A stretch of DNA of 64,000 nt, taken from the NCBI RefSeq assembly GCF_016801775.1, contig NZ_CP069004.1, positions 2,480,001 to 2,544,000 on the forward strand, written 5' to 3'. This document shows positions 1-9,574 of the stretch, in pieces (position 1 is the first letter of the stretch; each line of letters begins with the position of its first letter). Source of the stretch: Sulfitobacter mediterraneus (GTDB lineage: Bacteria > Pseudomonadota > Alphaproteobacteria > Rhodobacterales > Rhodobacteraceae). The notes under the pieces were generated by a model. That model searched no databases, was not told the DNA's origin, and saw nothing but the letters and a program-made list of their open reading frames with translations. The position numbers were made by a program, and so were the translations under genes.

Positions 1-1
1 C

Positions 2-991
2 CTGATAGCACTCGCGGCGGCTCTGATTTGGACTTTGCCTGCTTGGGCAGACACCCTTCGGGTTGCGACCTTCAACACAGAACTGTCCCGCAATGGCCCC
101 GGCCTGTTGCTACGCGATATCCTCAAGGGAACAGATGCACAAATCACTGCAGTGCTGGATCTGCTGGCGCAGACCAATGCCGATGTGATCACCTTGCAGG
201 GGTTCGACTATGATTTCGAAAACCGCGCCCTCATGGCCTTTGCCAATGCTCTTGAGAAACGTGGGTTGCACTATCCTCATCTTTTCGCCGCGCCGCCCAA
301 TGCCGGCTTCCGAACCGGGCTTGATCTGAACGGTGACGAACGCAGAGGCGGGCCAGATGACGCGCAAGGCTACGGGCGGTTTTTTGGCGCTGGCAGCATG
401 GCGGTGCTGTCCCGATTTGTGATTGAAAGGGATCAGGTACAGGATTTCACGTCGCTGTTGTGGCGCGATCTGCCGGGGGCCGACCTGCCTCAGATCGATG
501 GCAAACCTTTCCCAAGCGCCGAGGCCCAGGCCGTGCAACGCCTGTCGTCACGCGGTCATTGGGTGGTACCGATACTGCACCCCAAAATGGGCCGGGTTTC
601 AATCCTGACCTTTCATGCCACACCGCCCGTTTTCGATGGACCCGAAGACCGTAATGGCAAACGCAATGCGGATGAAATCCGGTTCTGGCAACATTTCCTG
701 GATGGGAAAATTGGCCAGGCGCCAGCAGCCCGGTTTGTTTTGGTAGGTGACGCGAACCTTGATCCTGATAGGGACGAAGGCGAGCACGAGGCCATCAAGG
801 CATTGTTGGATCATCCCGCACTGGTTGATGCCATGTCAAAACTGCCAACGGTCGATTGGCCACAAACCGGGCCAATGCGGGTCAGCTACATCCTGCCCTC
901 AACCGATTGGCATATTGTGGACGCTCAAGTTGTGCCTCAAATCGCCGCGGCCAGCCGCCATAATCTGCTTTGGGTGGACCTCAAACAGTAG
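2..991 (+). CDS. Endonuclease/exonuclease/phosphatase family protein, exported, 5' end outside window
   Basis: The reading frame is already open at base 2 and the first visible residues (LIALAAALIWTLPAWAD) are the hydrophobic core and AxA-type cleavage region of a signal peptide, so the true start lies left of the window. The mature part begins LRVATFNTEL, the typical first strand of the DNase I-like (EEP) fold. The metal/catalytic motif LVGDANLDPD appears near residue 245, and a late RVSYILPS replaces the usual D-Y-x-L/x-P motif. The family hydrolyses phosphodiester bonds of nucleic acids, lipids or sugar phosphates; the substrate cannot be told here. It is predicted to act in the periplasm or outside the cell. 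The fold is fairly certain, the reaction is not. Confidence 0.8.
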   Translation: MIALAAALIWTLPAWADTLRVATFNTELSRNGPGLLLRDILKGTDAQITAVLDLLAQTNADVITLQGFDYDFENRALMAFANALEKRGLHYPHLFAAPPNAGFRTGLDLNGDERRGGPDDAQGYGRFFGAGSMAVLSRFVIERDQVQDFTSLLWRDLPGADLPQIDGKPFPSAEAQAVQRLSSRGHWVVPILHPKMGRVSILTFHATPPVFDGPEDRNGKRNADEIRFWQHFLDGKIGQAPAARFVLVGDANLDPDRDEGEHEAIKALLDHPALVDAMSKLPTVDWPQTGPMRVSYILPSTDWHIVDAQVVPQIAAASRHNLLWVDLKQ

Positions 992-1057
992 GTTATCTTG
1001 ACCCTCCGGCATCCACGGGCTAGGCCGCTTCTGACAGTTTTTTGCAAGGAGCGCCCC

Positions 1058-2164
1058 ATGGCCAACCCAACTCTGCTTATCCTCGCCGGTGACGGCATCG
1101 GACCGGAAGTCATGGCGCAAGTCACCCGTGTCATCGACTGGTTTGGTGCCAAGCGTGATCTGACCTTCGATGTGGAGCATGATCTGGTCGGCGGCGCAGC
1201 TTACGACAAACACGGCACGCCCCTGCATGACGATACGATGGCCCGCGCGCTTGAGGCGGATGCGGTCCTGCTCGGTGCGGTTGGCGGCCCAAAATATGAC
1301 GATCTGGATTTCAGCGTAAAACCAGAGCGCGGCCTGCTGCGTCTGCGCAAGGAGATGGACCTTTATTCCAACCTGCGCCCCGCGCAGTGTTTTGATGCCC
1401 TGGCCGATTTTTCGTCTTTGAAGAAAGACATCGTTGCCGGCCTCGACATCATGATCGTGCGCGAACTGACCTCTGGCGTTTACTTCGGCGAGCCGCGCGG
1501 CATCTTCGAAGAGGGCAACGAACGGGTCGGCATCAACACGCAGCGTTATACCGAAAGCGAAATTGACCGTGTTGCCCGCTCTGCTTTTGAACTGGCTCGC
1601 CGCCGTGGCAACAAAGTCTGCTCTATGGAGAAGGCCAACGTGATGGAAAGCGGCATCTTGTGGCGCGAGGTGGTGCAGCGGGTGCATGACGCGGATTACC
1701 CCGATGTCGAGTTAAGCCATATGTACGCCGACAATGGCGCGATGCAGTTGGTACGCGCACCCAAACAGTTTGACGTGATCCTGACCGACAACCTGTTTGG
1801 TGACATCCTATCCGATTGCGCCGCGATGCTGACTGGCTCGCTTGGCATGTTGCCATCCGCCTCTCTTGGCGCCCCCAATGCCGACGGCCGCCCCAAAGCG
1901 CTCTATGAACCGGTCCACGGATCGGCGCCTGACATCACCGGTCAGGGCAAAGCAAACCCCATCGCCTGCATCCTGAGTTTTGCGATGGCACTGCGTTACT
2001 CCTTTGATCAAGGCGACGAGGCCGCGCGTCTTGAAAAAGCGATTGAAAAGGTGCTGGCAGACGGTGCCCGCACGGCGGACCTGATGGGCGAAGAGGGCGG
2101 CACCCCGATCAGCACCTCTGACATGGGCGACGCCATTCTGGCCGCGCTTGACGCCAGCCTTTAA
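1058..2164 (+). CDS. leuB: 3-isopropylmalate dehydrogenase
   Basis: Catalyses NAD-dependent oxidation and decarboxylation of 3-isopropylmalate in cytosolic leucine biosynthesis. The 368-residue product has the family hallmarks: GDGIGPEV at residues 11-18, the substrate-binding RxxxxRxxMD region near 95-105 ([11 protein letters not shown]), and the isocitrate/isopropylmalate dehydrogenase signature NLFGDILSD near 245-253. The ATG at 1058 is chosen because AAGGAG ends about 7 bases before it. The longer frame from 998 would add a low-complexity, unconserved leader. It ends at a strong hairpin terminator, so it appears to be transcribed separately from the next gene. Confidence 0.96.
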   Translation: MANPTLLILAGDGIGPEVMAQVTRVIDWFGAKRDLTFDVEHDLVGGAAYDKHGTPLHDDTMARALEADAVLLGAVGGPKYDDLDFSVKPERGLLRLRKEMDLYSNLRPAQCFDALADFSSLKKDIVAGLDIMIVRELTSGVYFGEPRGIFEEGNERVGINTQRYTESEIDRVARSAFELARRRGNKVCSMEKANVMESGILWREVVQRVHDADYPDVELSHMYADNGAMQLVRAPKQFDVILTDNLFGDILSDCAAMLTGSLGMLPSASLGAPNADGRPKALYEPVHGSAPDITGQGKANPIACILSFAMALRYSFDQGDEAARLEKAIEKVLADGARTADLMGEEGGTPISTSDMGDAILAALDASL

Positions 2165-2185
2165 AAACGCCCAAACGGGAAAACG

Positions 2186-2214
2186 AAAAGCAGCGCCTTG
2201 TGCGCTGCTTTTTT
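2186..2214 (+). terminator. Rho-independent terminator after leuB
   Basis: Perfect 11-bp stem (AAAAGCAGCGC / GCGCTGCTTTT) with a 5-base loop CTTGT, running into a T tract. It starts 21 bases past the leuB stop codon. Confidence 0.9.
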
Positions 2215-2282
2215 CTTGCCTGCCATTTGGGGGAGGCGGGAGTACCGTGTTACCCTATCCACCTCAATGCAAGGAGGCCGCG

Positions 2283-2663
2283 ATGCACTGGAAACCAGAA
2301 GGATACACAAGCGTCAGCCCATATCTGATCGTGTCAGATGCTCAAGCGACGCTTAACTTCGCACAAGCCGTTTTTGACGCAGAATGTCTGCGCCTGCATC
2401 ACCGAGAGGACGGCGGGATCAAACACGCCGAGTTCCGGATCGACGACACCGTTGTCATGGTCGGAGAGATGTCCGGCGGAGCCACAGCGCATATCCATGT
2501 TTATGTTCCCGATGCCGATGCGGCCTTTGCTCTGGCGCTGGCAACAGGGGGCAACGCCGTTCAGGAAATGACCCGCGCTGGCGACGGCGATTACCGTGGC
2601 GGTGTGGCTGATGCCAACGGCACAGTTTGGTGGATTTCCCAACAAGAAGAATACCGCGAGTAA
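2283..2663 (+). CDS. VOC family (glyoxalase/bleomycin-resistance, PhnB-like) protein
   Basis: A 126-residue protein starting MHWKPEGYTSVSPYLIV. This opening, with a predicted beta-alpha-beta repeat (YLIVSDAQATLNFAQAVF... then HIHVYVPDADAAFALAL), is typical of the PhnB-like branch of the vicinal-oxygen-chelate superfamily. The ATG at 2283 is preceded by AAGGAGG at about 6 bases, so it is preferred over the upstream frame from 2148 that reads through leuB's terminator. Family members bind metal and small molecules, but the reaction cannot be inferred. It stands alone between leuB and glpD. Confidence 0.82.
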   Translation: MHWKPEGYTSVSPYLIVSDAQATLNFAQAVFDAECLRLHHREDGGIKHAEFRIDDTVVMVGEMSGGATAHIHVYVPDADAAFALALATGGNAVQEMTRAGDGDYRGGVADANGTVWWISQQEEYRE

Positions 2664-2734
2664 CTCTTGTTTGTGACGTATCGGCACTTTGGTTTGCACC
2701 CCCGCAATCATTGCTTGCGCCCTGTTTTTAAGGT

Positions 2735-4354
2735 ATGTCAGCGGTAACATTTCTGGATAAGAGAACACCTTTGAACCAAGCGCAGAAAACGGACGCCCCT
2801 TTGGATCTTTTTGTGATCGGCGGCGGCATCAATGGCTGCGGCATTGCCCGCGATGCGGCAGGGCGCGGTTTATCTGTGGCACTGGCAGAAATGAACGATC
2901 TGGCCTCGGCCACCTCATCCGCTTCGACCAAATTGTTTCACGGTGGATTGCGGTATCTTGAATATTTCGAGATTGCTTTGGTGCGTCATGCTTTGGGTGA
3001 GCGCGAGACATTGCTCAAGGCGATGCCGCATATCTCATGGCCGATGCGGTTTGTTCTGCCTTACCACAAAGACATGCGGTTTGAGGCCGACACGCCCGCC
3101 TCCAAGATCCTGAATTTCGCCATGCCCTGGACCAAGGGCCGCCGTCCGGCGTGGCTGATCCGGTTTGGCCTGTTCCTTTATGACCATTTGGGCGGTCGCA
3201 AGATATTGCCGGCAACCCGCACCCTGTCACTGAACGGCACGCCCGAGGGTGTGCCACTGCAACCGCAGTTCAGCAAAGCCTTTGAATACTCGGACTGCTG
3301 GGTCGAAGACGCACGCCTCGTTGTTCTGAACGCCCGCGATGCCGAGGCACGCGGCGCCAAAATCCTGACTCGCACAAAAGTCATCAGCGCCGCCCGAAAA
3401 GGTGACCTTTGGGAGATCACCACCGAAGACACTGGAACCGGCACGCAGCAGGTACATCAGGCCAAGATGCTGATCAACGCAGGCGGTCCGTGGGTGGGCG
3501 ACATCATCCAAAGCAAAGTGCGCATCAATTCCCGCGAGGGCGTGCGTCTAGTACGCGGCAGTCATATCGTCACCAAACGGCTTTATGACCACGACAAATG
3601 CTATTTCTTTCAAGGTGGCGATGGCCGGATCATTTTTGCGATACCCTATGAGACCGATTTCACCCTGATCGGCACCACCGATATGGATCACCCTGATCCT
3701 TCGGTGCGCCCCGAATGCACGCCGGAGGAACGGGACTATCTGATCAATTTCGCCAACGGCTATTTCCAGCAGGAGCTGAGCGCCGATGATGTGGTCTGGA
3801 CATACTCTGGTGTGCGGCCGCTCTACGATGATGGTGCCAGCTCTGCCGCTGCTGCGACCCGCGATTATACGTTGAAAGTCGACGCAAACGGCGGTGCGCC
3901 GATCCTGAATATCTTTGGCGGCAAGATCACCACCTATCGAAAGCTGGCCGAAGACGCGATGGAGAAGATTGCGCCGTTTTTTGAGGACACCGCAGATCAT
4001 TGGACCGCAGGCGTCGCCCTTCCCGGCGGTGATTTCCCGGTCGGCGATGTGCAAAAACTGATCGGAACATTGATGTCCGACTATCCCTTCCTTGACCGCG
4101 CTTGGGCCACACGCCTGATCCGTGCCTACGGCACCGAAGCCCGGCAAATCCTTGGTGATGCCAGGGCTGCAACCGATCTGGGCGAAACCTTCGGATACAA
4201 CCTGACCGAAACCGAAGTGCGTTGGCTGATGCAGCGCGAATATGCAAAGACCGCCGATGATGTCCTATGGCGGCGCAGCAAGCTGGGGTTGCGGCTGTCC
4301 AAGGTCGAGGCGGCAACTCTGGATCGATGGATGCAGACCCAGCCCGGATCTTGA
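2735..4354 (+). CDS. glpD: Aerobic glycerol-3-phosphate dehydrogenase (FAD)
   Basis: Oxidises sn-glycerol 3-phosphate to dihydroxyacetone phosphate and passes electrons to quinone at the inner membrane. The FAD Rossmann motif VIGGGINGCG lies at residues 27-36, followed by DAAGRG and the GlpD-specific ASATSSASTKLFHGGLRYLE segment near residues 57-75. The C-terminal NIFGGKITTYRKLAEDAM region is also diagnostic. The start is uncertain: ATG 2735 has an AAGG only one base away, while TTG 2771 would still leave 12 residues before the FAD motif and matches the usual family length better. glpK follows after 51 bases, so the two probably form a glycerol operon. Confidence 0.95.
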   Translation: MSAVTFLDKRTPLNQAQKTDAPLDLFVIGGGINGCGIARDAAGRGLSVALAEMNDLASATSSASTKLFHGGLRYLEYFEIALVRHALGERETLLKAMPHISWPMRFVLPYHKDMRFEADTPASKILNFAMPWTKGRRPAWLIRFGLFLYDHLGGRKILPATRTLSLNGTPEGVPLQPQFSKAFEYSDCWVEDARLVVLNARDAEARGAKILTRTKVISAARKGDLWEITTEDTGTGTQQVHQAKMLINAGGPWVGDIIQSKVRINSREGVRLVRGSHIVTKRLYDHDKCYFFQGGDGRIIFAIPYETDFTLIGTTDMDHPDPSVRPECTPEERDYLINFANGYFQQELSADDVVWTYSGVRPLYDDGASSAAAATRDYTLKVDANGGAPILNIFGGKITTYRKLAEDAMEKIAPFFEDTADHWTAGVALPGGDFPVGDVQKLIGTLMSDYPFLDRAWATRLIRAYGTEARQILGDARAATDLGETFGYNLTETEVRWLMQREYAKTADDVLWRRSKLGLRLSKVEAATLDRWMQTQPGS

Positions 4355-4405
4355 CAACAAAGCCCCCGAAAGAAACCATTCCGCGAACAACACCGAAGGC
4401 CCGTT

Positions 4406-5893
4406 ATGACACATATTCTTGCCATTGATCAGGGCACAACGTCCTCCCGCGCCTTGGTTTTTGATAGTGCGATGACCATCGCAGCCACGGCACAGCAAGA
4501 GTTCGCGCAGCACTTCCCTCATAGTGGCTGGGTCGAGCATGATCCGTCTGACCTGTGGTCTACCACCTTGAAAACCTGCCGCGACGCCATAGCGCAGGCC
4601 GGACTGGATGGATCAGACATCACCGCAATTGGCATTACGAACCAGCGAGAGACGACCGTGGTTTGGGATCGTGAAACGGGCGAGCCGGTCTACAACGCCA
4701 TTGTTTGGCAAGACCGCCGCACCGCCAAATACTGCGCCGAACTTCGCGCAGATGGCCATGACGAGATGATCACCGCCAAAACCGGCCTCTTGGCAGATCC
4801 CTATTTTTCAGGCACCAAGCTCAAGTGGATATTGGATGAGGTTGAAGGCGCACGGGATCGTGCCCGCGCTGGGAAACTGTTGTTTGGAACGGTCGATAGT
4901 TTCCTGATCTGGAATCTGACCAATGGCGCGTCCCATGTCACCGATGCCACCAATGCCGCCCGCACCCTGCTTTATGACATTCACAATGGCCGGTGGAGCA
5001 AAAGCATCTGCGATTTGTTCGACATCCCGATGGAGATGCTGCCCGAGGTGAAGGACTGCGCCGCCGATTTTGGCATGACGGATGCCGCGCATCTGGGTGC
5101 GGCCTTGCCTATTTTGGGCGTTGCGGGCGACCAACAGGCCGCCACCATCGGGCAGGCCTGTTTTGAACCGGGCATGTTGAAATCCACCTATGGCACCGGA
5201 TGTTTTGCGCTGCTCAACACCGGGGAAAATGCGGTGACCTCCAACAATCGCTTGTTGACCACTATCGCCTATCAACTGGATGGTAAGACGACATATGCGC
5301 TCGAAGGGTCGATCTTTGTGGCAGGGGCGGTTGTGCAATGGCTGCGCGACGGCTTGCAGATCATCAAAGGTGCCGCAGAAACACAGCCCTTGGCAGAAAC
5401 CGCGGATGACCAGCAAAACGTGATCATCGTTCCGGCCTTTACCGGCCTCGGCGCGCCCTACTGGAATGCAGAATGTCGCGGTGCGGTTTTTGGGCTGACC
5501 CGCGGATCGGGACCAGCCGAATTTGCCCGCGCCGCATTGGAAAGCGTCGGATATCAGACCCGCGATCTGATGGAGGCCATGCATGCCGATTGGCAGGACG
5601 AAGGGGCCGCGCCCACACTGCGTGTGGATGGCGGGATGAGCGCGAGCGACTGGGCGATGCAATTTCTGTCCGACATCCTCGACGCACCAGTGGACCGTCC
5701 ACATGTTCTGGAGACCACGGCAATGGGCGCTGCGTGGCTGGCCGGGCAGCGGGCTGGGATTTACCCCGGAATGGACGAGTTTGCAAAAAGCTGGGTCAAG
5801 GAACGTAGTTTTGCGCCTGCCATGGATGATAAGACCCGTGCGGAAAAATATGCGGGTTGGCAACGCGCAGTTACGGCAACCCTGTCGGTCTAG
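4406..5893 (+). CDS. glpK: Glycerol kinase
   Basis: ATP-dependent phosphorylation of glycerol to sn-glycerol 3-phosphate, the substrate of the preceding GlpD. The 495-residue protein is full length for the FGGY kinase family. It has the N-terminal phosphate-binding DQGTTSSRA at residues 8-16, [13 protein letters not shown] near 75-87, WQDRRT near 102, a central [14 protein letters not shown] segment, and [19 protein letters not shown] in the C-terminal lobe. It lies just downstream of glpD in the same direction, and the glycerol ABC transporter is encoded on the opposite strand a few kilobases away. Confidence 0.97.
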   Translation: MTHILAIDQGTTSSRALVFDSAMTIAATAQQEFAQHFPHSGWVEHDPSDLWSTTLKTCRDAIAQAGLDGSDITAIGITNQRETTVVWDRETGEPVYNAIVWQDRRTAKYCAELRADGHDEMITAKTGLLADPYFSGTKLKWILDEVEGARDRARAGKLLFGTVDSFLIWNLTNGASHVTDATNAARTLLYDIHNGRWSKSICDLFDIPMEMLPEVKDCAADFGMTDAAHLGAALPILGVAGDQQAATIGQACFEPGMLKSTYGTGCFALLNTGENAVTSNNRLLTTIAYQLDGKTTYALEGSIFVAGAVVQWLRDGLQIIKGAAETQPLAETADDQQNVIIVPAFTGLGAPYWNAECRGAVFGLTRGSGPAEFARAALESVGYQTRDLMEAMHADWQDEGAAPTLRVDGGMSASDWAMQFLSDILDAPVDRPHVLETTAMGAAWLAGQRAGIYPGMDEFAKSWVKERSFAPAMDDKTRAEKYAGWQRAVTATLSV

Positions 5894-5908
5894 ATCGGGC
5901 GCGCAGGC

Positions 5909-7054
5909 TTAGTTGCGGACCCGGCCAAAGGTCGACAGGCGGTTGATTTCGTCCAGCCGTTCAAGATTGACAACGGTGGACAACATCAAACGGTCATGGC
6001 TCCAATCGCCTGGGCGTTGAATTGAGATTGCCGTCAGGGTCGTCACCGCAAACAACGGCAGGATGACCGCAGCGAGGATCAAACGCGGATGCGTCACGCG
6101 CCGCGCATCCAACAGCGATCTGATGCGGTGCTCAAGAAAGCTGGTTTTGCCTTCGCGCAGGGTCGCGCGATCCGCAGTCACCAAGGCGACCTTGGGCACA
6201 GCAATCACAAAGGTCCGGTCCTTGCGCAACGTCTTTTGACAAACCGACAACAAAGTATCGCAATAAGTCTTCACGCAGATACTGCCACGTGTCAGAACCG
6301 CACTGTCGCAGCTCAACTCGCGCAGGTGTTCGACCTGCCGCTTCCACGCGTGGTAGGCCGGATTAAGAAAGAACAGCGGCTTGAGCGCCTCAAGCAGGAT
6401 TTCCCACTCAAGATCGCCCTGACGCATGTGTTGGAATTCATGCGCCAAAGATACTTTGAGCTCGCTTCCTTGGCTCAACATATGTGTCGGGATCACCACA
6501 TAATAATTACGAATGCCACGTGTGGAGAACGGCACCAGCGTCCGGTCAGACAGCAACAGACGCACCCGGCCAAACCGCCGCCAGAGAAAGCTTCGGCTGA
6601 CAATCTTGTGCAGACAAAACATCGAATATACCAGTCGCACCGAGCCAAGTATCAGCCCCGCAAGAAACGCAACGATCATCGCCTGCGCGATAAATCCTAC
6701 ACCGCTGAGAATGTTGGATGACAGGGTCTCGCGGATCTGGATCAGGCTTTCAAAGCGGGTCGCCTTCATCTCGAACCCGCCATTCAGGTAATGAGACACC
6801 ACCATATCGGACAGATTCAGGTTTACGCCTGAGGCAATGCCATTGTTTTGCAAACCATTGAACAGCAGGACAAGGAAAGGTGCAAAAACGATCGCCAGAA
6901 AGGCCCCGTTTAGAAGTTGAAGTTGGGTTCCGTAGGCATGTCGAAGGCCCAGATAATTCAACCCGATGCGCGTCAGGTGCCAAAGCCCATAGGCCACGCA
7001 AAACAGAATATTGGCGTTGATGAAAGCGTCGAGAACTGCATCACCCGGTATCAT
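5909..7054 (-). CDS. M56 family membrane metalloprotease (BlaR1/MecR1-like, no sensor domain)
   Basis: A 381-residue membrane protein with four or so hydrophobic segments and the gluzincin motif AHEFQH, followed downstream by a conserved ELSCDSAVL (third zinc ligand region). These define the M56 protease part of BlaR1/MecR1, which in the known systems cleaves the partner BlaI/MecI repressor. BlaR1 is about 580 residues because of an extracellular penicillin-binding domain; here the protein ends shortly after one last membrane segment (LRLILAAVILPLFAVTTL), so any signal sensed is not by a PBP-like domain. Its start overlaps the upstream BlaI-like gene by 14 bases, so the pair should be co-translated. 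Confidence 0.88.
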   Translation of the reverse strand: MIPGDAVLDAFINANILFCVAYGLWHLTRIGLNYLGLRHAYGTQLQLLNGAFLAIVFAPFLVLLFNGLQNNGIASGVNLNLSDMVVSHYLNGGFEMKATRFESLIQIRETLSSNILSGVGFIAQAMIVAFLAGLILGSVRLVYSMFCLHKIVSRSFLWRRFGRVRLLLSDRTLVPFSTRGIRNYYVVIPTHMLSQGSELKVSLAHEFQHMRQGDLEWEILLEALKPLFFLNPAYHAWKRQVEHLRELSCDSAVLTRGSICVKTYCDTLLSVCQKTLRKDRTFVIAVPKVALVTADRATLREGKTSFLEHRIRSLLDARRVTHPRLILAAVILPLFAVTTLTAISIQRPGDWSHDRLMLSTVVNLERLDEINRLSTFGRVRN

Positions 7055-7457
7055 TTTTCAACCTCCGATCCACAAGTGCCCGGATTTGCCCCAATGCTTC
7101 GTCTGTGAGAGCATCATCGTTGACCAAACGCGCCACGAGAGAAGCAGGCGTGCCATCGAACAGCTTCATCGACAGATCTTTGAGTGAGCGGCTCTGGTAG
7201 GCGTCTTTGCCAAGCGCGGGAATATAGACATGGCTTTTGCCTTCTTTCCGGCTGGTGACGAATTCCTTTTGTTCCAGAATGCGCAGGATGGTGGCAGCGG
7301 ATGTATAGGCCAGATTGCGCTCCTTAGGCAGCTGGTCCAGCACATCACGCACCGTCCCCTCCCCCAAGGCCCAAAGTTCATTCATGAACTCCAGTTCAAC
7401 CTCTGTTAACAACTCGCGTTTTTTCTTTTCTCTCATTGCCATCCAGTCCGTGGGCAT
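7041..7457 (-). CDS. BlaI/MecI/CopY family transcriptional repressor
   Basis: A 138-residue winged-helix repressor. The core ELEFMNELWALGEGTVRDVLDQLP...AYTSAATILRILEQKEFV matches the BlaI/Penicillinase_R fold, with the recognition helix around TSAATILRIL. The C-terminal dimerisation part is short and normal for the family. ATG 7457 is taken as start; internal ATGs at 7442 and 7436 are possible. It overlaps the M56 protease gene and lies between the two arms of the glycerol block, but nothing in the sequence shows that it controls glycerol genes. A palindrome just upstream is a candidate operator. Confidence 0.9.
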   Translation of the reverse strand: MPTDWMAMREKKKRELLTEVELEFMNELWALGEGTVRDVLDQLPKERNLAYTSAATILRILEQKEFVTSRKEGKSHVYIPALGKDAYQSRSLKDLSMKLFDGTPASLVARLVNDDALTDEALGQIRALVDRRLKNDTG

Positions 7458-7467
7458 TGCTCACTCG

Positions 7468-7484
7468 TTACTCTCGCGGAGTAA
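7468..7484. promoter_or_regulatory. Candidate BlaI-type operator (inverted repeat)
   Basis: Perfect inverted repeat TTACTC-N5-GAGTAA, 11 bases upstream of the repressor's start codon. BlaI/MecI proteins bind short dyads near their own promoters, so this is the best autoregulation site seen. The base sequence differs from the classical TACTA/TAGTA blaZ dyad, so the assignment is an inference. Confidence 0.5.
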
Positions 7485-7515
7485 ATACTAAGTTTTTCGT
7501 AAACCAAAGCGATTT

Positions 7516-7920
7516 CTAAACCTTGCGGAAACAGAACACCGCCCACCCCACGGAAATTGCCAGCGGCCACCACAGCGGCTGCCCGACGATGCCAAGCCAT
7601 GCGAGAAAAATATAGGCTGTTCCCAACAGCGAGATAAACAAGCGATCCCCGCGCGTTGTGGTCAGGCCAAGAACCCCGCGCCGTTCGTCCCCGCCCGGAC
7701 GGCGGATTTCCAGCACGGTGATAATCGCCATTGCGGAAAAGATGCCGCAGAACAGCAGAAATGTGGCGGGCGTCCACGCCATCCAGAACTCAGGCCACAG
7801 GGGATCTGTCCAGGAGAAACCCTTTTCCTCTTCTTTTTTGGCGACATTGCCCCAACCTTGCGCTCCGGCGGGAACCGCCAAAAGAAGGGCGGCAAATGTG
7901 ATAGAAAGACGCTGCATCAA
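7516..7920 (-). CDS. DUF2160 membrane protein of the glycerol ABC transporter locus
   Basis: A 134-residue protein with an N-terminal hydrophobic signal (LSITFAALLLAVPAGAQG), then a conserved WTDPLWPEFWMAWTPATFLLFCGIFSAM segment and two further membrane spans. This is the DUF2160 family, found as the last gene of alphaproteobacterial glycerol ABC transporter operons. It overlaps glpQ by four bases, so it is translated with the transporter. Its biochemical role is not known; it could be an accessory membrane subunit. Confidence 0.82.
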   Translation of the reverse strand: MMQRLSITFAALLLAVPAGAQGWGNVAKKEEEKGFSWTDPLWPEFWMAWTPATFLLFCGIFSAMAIITVLEIRRPGGDERRGVLGLTTTRGDRLFISLLGTAYIFLAWLGIVGQPLWWPLAISVGWAVFCFRKV

Positions 7921-8714
7921 ACCCTCCCTAGGGCAAAGCCCTTGGCGATGTAATTGCGGACAAAATAGATCACGATGGCACCGGGAATGATGGTGAGCGT
8001 CCCCGCCGCCGCAAGCAGGCCAAGTTCATACCCCGCAGATGAGGCGGTCTTGGTCATGGTGGCGGCAATCGGCTTGGCTGCGACCGCCGTCAGGGTCTTA
8101 GCCAACAACAGTTCAACCCAAGAGAACATAAAGCAGAAGAACGCGGCGACCCCCACACCCGCTTTGATCGTCGGCAGAAAGATCTTCACAAAAAAGCGCG
8201 GGAAGGAATAGCCATCCACATAGGCGGTTTCGTCCAGTTCCTTTGGCACGCCGCCCATGAACCCCTCGAGAATCCAAACCGCCAGCGGGATATTGAACAG
8301 GCAATGCGCCAAGGCCACAGCAAGATGTGTGTCAAACAGCCCGACCGAAGAATACAATTGAAAGAACGGCAGCGCAAAAACCGCGGCGGGGGCCATCCGG
8401 TTGGTCAGCAGCCAGAAGAACAACTGCTTGTCCCCAAGGAATCGATACCGGGAAAACGCATAGGCGGCAGGCAGGGCCACCGCAACGGATATGACCGTGT
8501 TCAGCGACACATAGATGATCGAGTTGATATAGCCCCAGTACCACGTCGGATCAGTAAAGATCACCTTGTAATTCTCAAGCGTAAAGGTCTGGGGAAACAG
8601 GCTGAACCCCGAAAGGATCTCACCCGTTGTCTTGAAGCTCATCGCGATGAGCCAATAGATCGGCAACATCAGAAACAGGATATATAGGATCGGAATGAGG
8701 GTGCGTTTTCTCAT
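7917..8714 (-). CDS. glpQ: Glycerol ABC transporter permease (second permease)
   Basis: A 265-residue inner-membrane permease of the MalG type with about six spans. It carries the EAA loop (KELDETAYVDGYSFPRF..., near residues 162-180) that contacts the ATPase. It overlaps glpP at its 5' end and the DUF2160 gene at its 3' end by four bases each. The order substrate-binding protein, ATPase, ATPase, permease, permease, DUF2160 is that of the GlpVSTPQ glycerol uptake system described in Rhizobium leguminosarum, and glpD/glpK next door supports glycerol as substrate. Confidence 0.88.
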   Translation of the reverse strand: MRKRTLIPILYILFLMLPIYWLIAMSFKTTGEILSGFSLFPQTFTLENYKVIFTDPTWYWGYINSIIYVSLNTVISVAVALPAAYAFSRYRFLGDKQLFFWLLTNRMAPAAVFALPFFQLYSSVGLFDTHLAVALAHCLFNIPLAVWILEGFMGGVPKELDETAYVDGYSFPRFFVKIFLPTIKAGVGVAAFFCFMFSWVELLLAKTLTAVAAKPIAATMTKTASSAGYELGLLAAAGTLTIIPGAIVIYFVRNYIAKGFALGRV

Positions 8715-9574
8715 TGCGCGTCATCCTTTGTCATGAGGGTGTAGAACAACCAGCTCACCAGCAGCGTGATGGCGAAATAGATCAGCGACATCGCCGCCGC
8801 TGGCCCAAGGTCAAACTGGCCCAAGGAGATCTTCACCAGATCAATGGAAAGCAAGGTCGTCGAATTGCCGGGCCCGCCTCCGGTCAGAACAAAGGGTTCT
8901 GTGTAGATGTTAAAGCTGTCCATAAACCGCAATAGAATGGCGATGGTCAGTACGGTCTTCAGCTTGGGCAGCTGAATGAAACGAAAGACTTTCCACGCGC
9001 TAGCACCGTCAATCTTGGCCGCCTGATAATAGGCATCCGGGATCGAAACGAGCCCTGCATAAGACAGTAGCACCACAAGCGAAGTCCAATGCCAGACGTC
9101 CATCGTGATGATCGTGACCCAAGCCGCAAACGGGTTCTGCGTCATGTCATATGGAATGCCCAGCGTATGGTTCATCAGATAACCCAGCAGCCCAATGTCC
9201 GGCAGCGTAAAAATATTCCACATCGCGCCCACAACGTTCCAGGGGATCAGCATCGGCAGCGCCATTGTGACAAGGCAAACCGGCACCCAGAAACCACTGC
9301 GTGGCATCGAAAGGGCAATGATAATGCCCAGCGGCACCTCGATGATCAGGATCAGGAAGGTAAATAGAAATTGCCGCCCCAAGGCCGCCTGAAACCGGTC
9401 AGACCGCAAGATCTGTTCAAACCAGTCCAGCCCCTGCCAGAAGAACACGTTATTCCCAAATGTTTCCTGCACCGAATAATTAACCACTGTCATGATCGGC
9501 ACCAGCGCATTGAACGCCACCAGCAATAGGACCGGCAGCACAAAGAACCACGCCTTTTGATTTTCGGTTTTCAT
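8711..9574 (-). CDS. glpP: Glycerol ABC transporter permease (first permease)
   Basis: A 287-residue MalF-type permease with an N-terminal span (AWFFVLPVLLLVAFNALVPIMTVV) and the EAA loop IPDAYYQAAKIDGASAWKVF near residues 195-214. Together with GlpQ it should form the membrane channel for glycerol uptake. Four-base overlaps with the ATPase gene upstream and glpQ downstream indicate tight translational coupling. Confidence 0.88.
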   Translation of the reverse strand: MKTENQKAWFFVLPVLLLVAFNALVPIMTVVNYSVQETFGNNVFFWQGLDWFEQILRSDRFQAALGRQFLFTFLILIIEVPLGIIIALSMPRSGFWVPVCLVTMALPMLIPWNVVGAMWNIFTLPDIGLLGYLMNHTLGIPYDMTQNPFAAWVTIITMDVWHWTSLVVLLSYAGLVSIPDAYYQAAKIDGASAWKVFRFIQLPKLKTVLTIAILLRFMDSFNIYTEPFVLTGGGPGNSTTLLSIDLVKISLGQFDLGPAAAMSLIYFAITLLVSWLFYTLMTKDDAQ

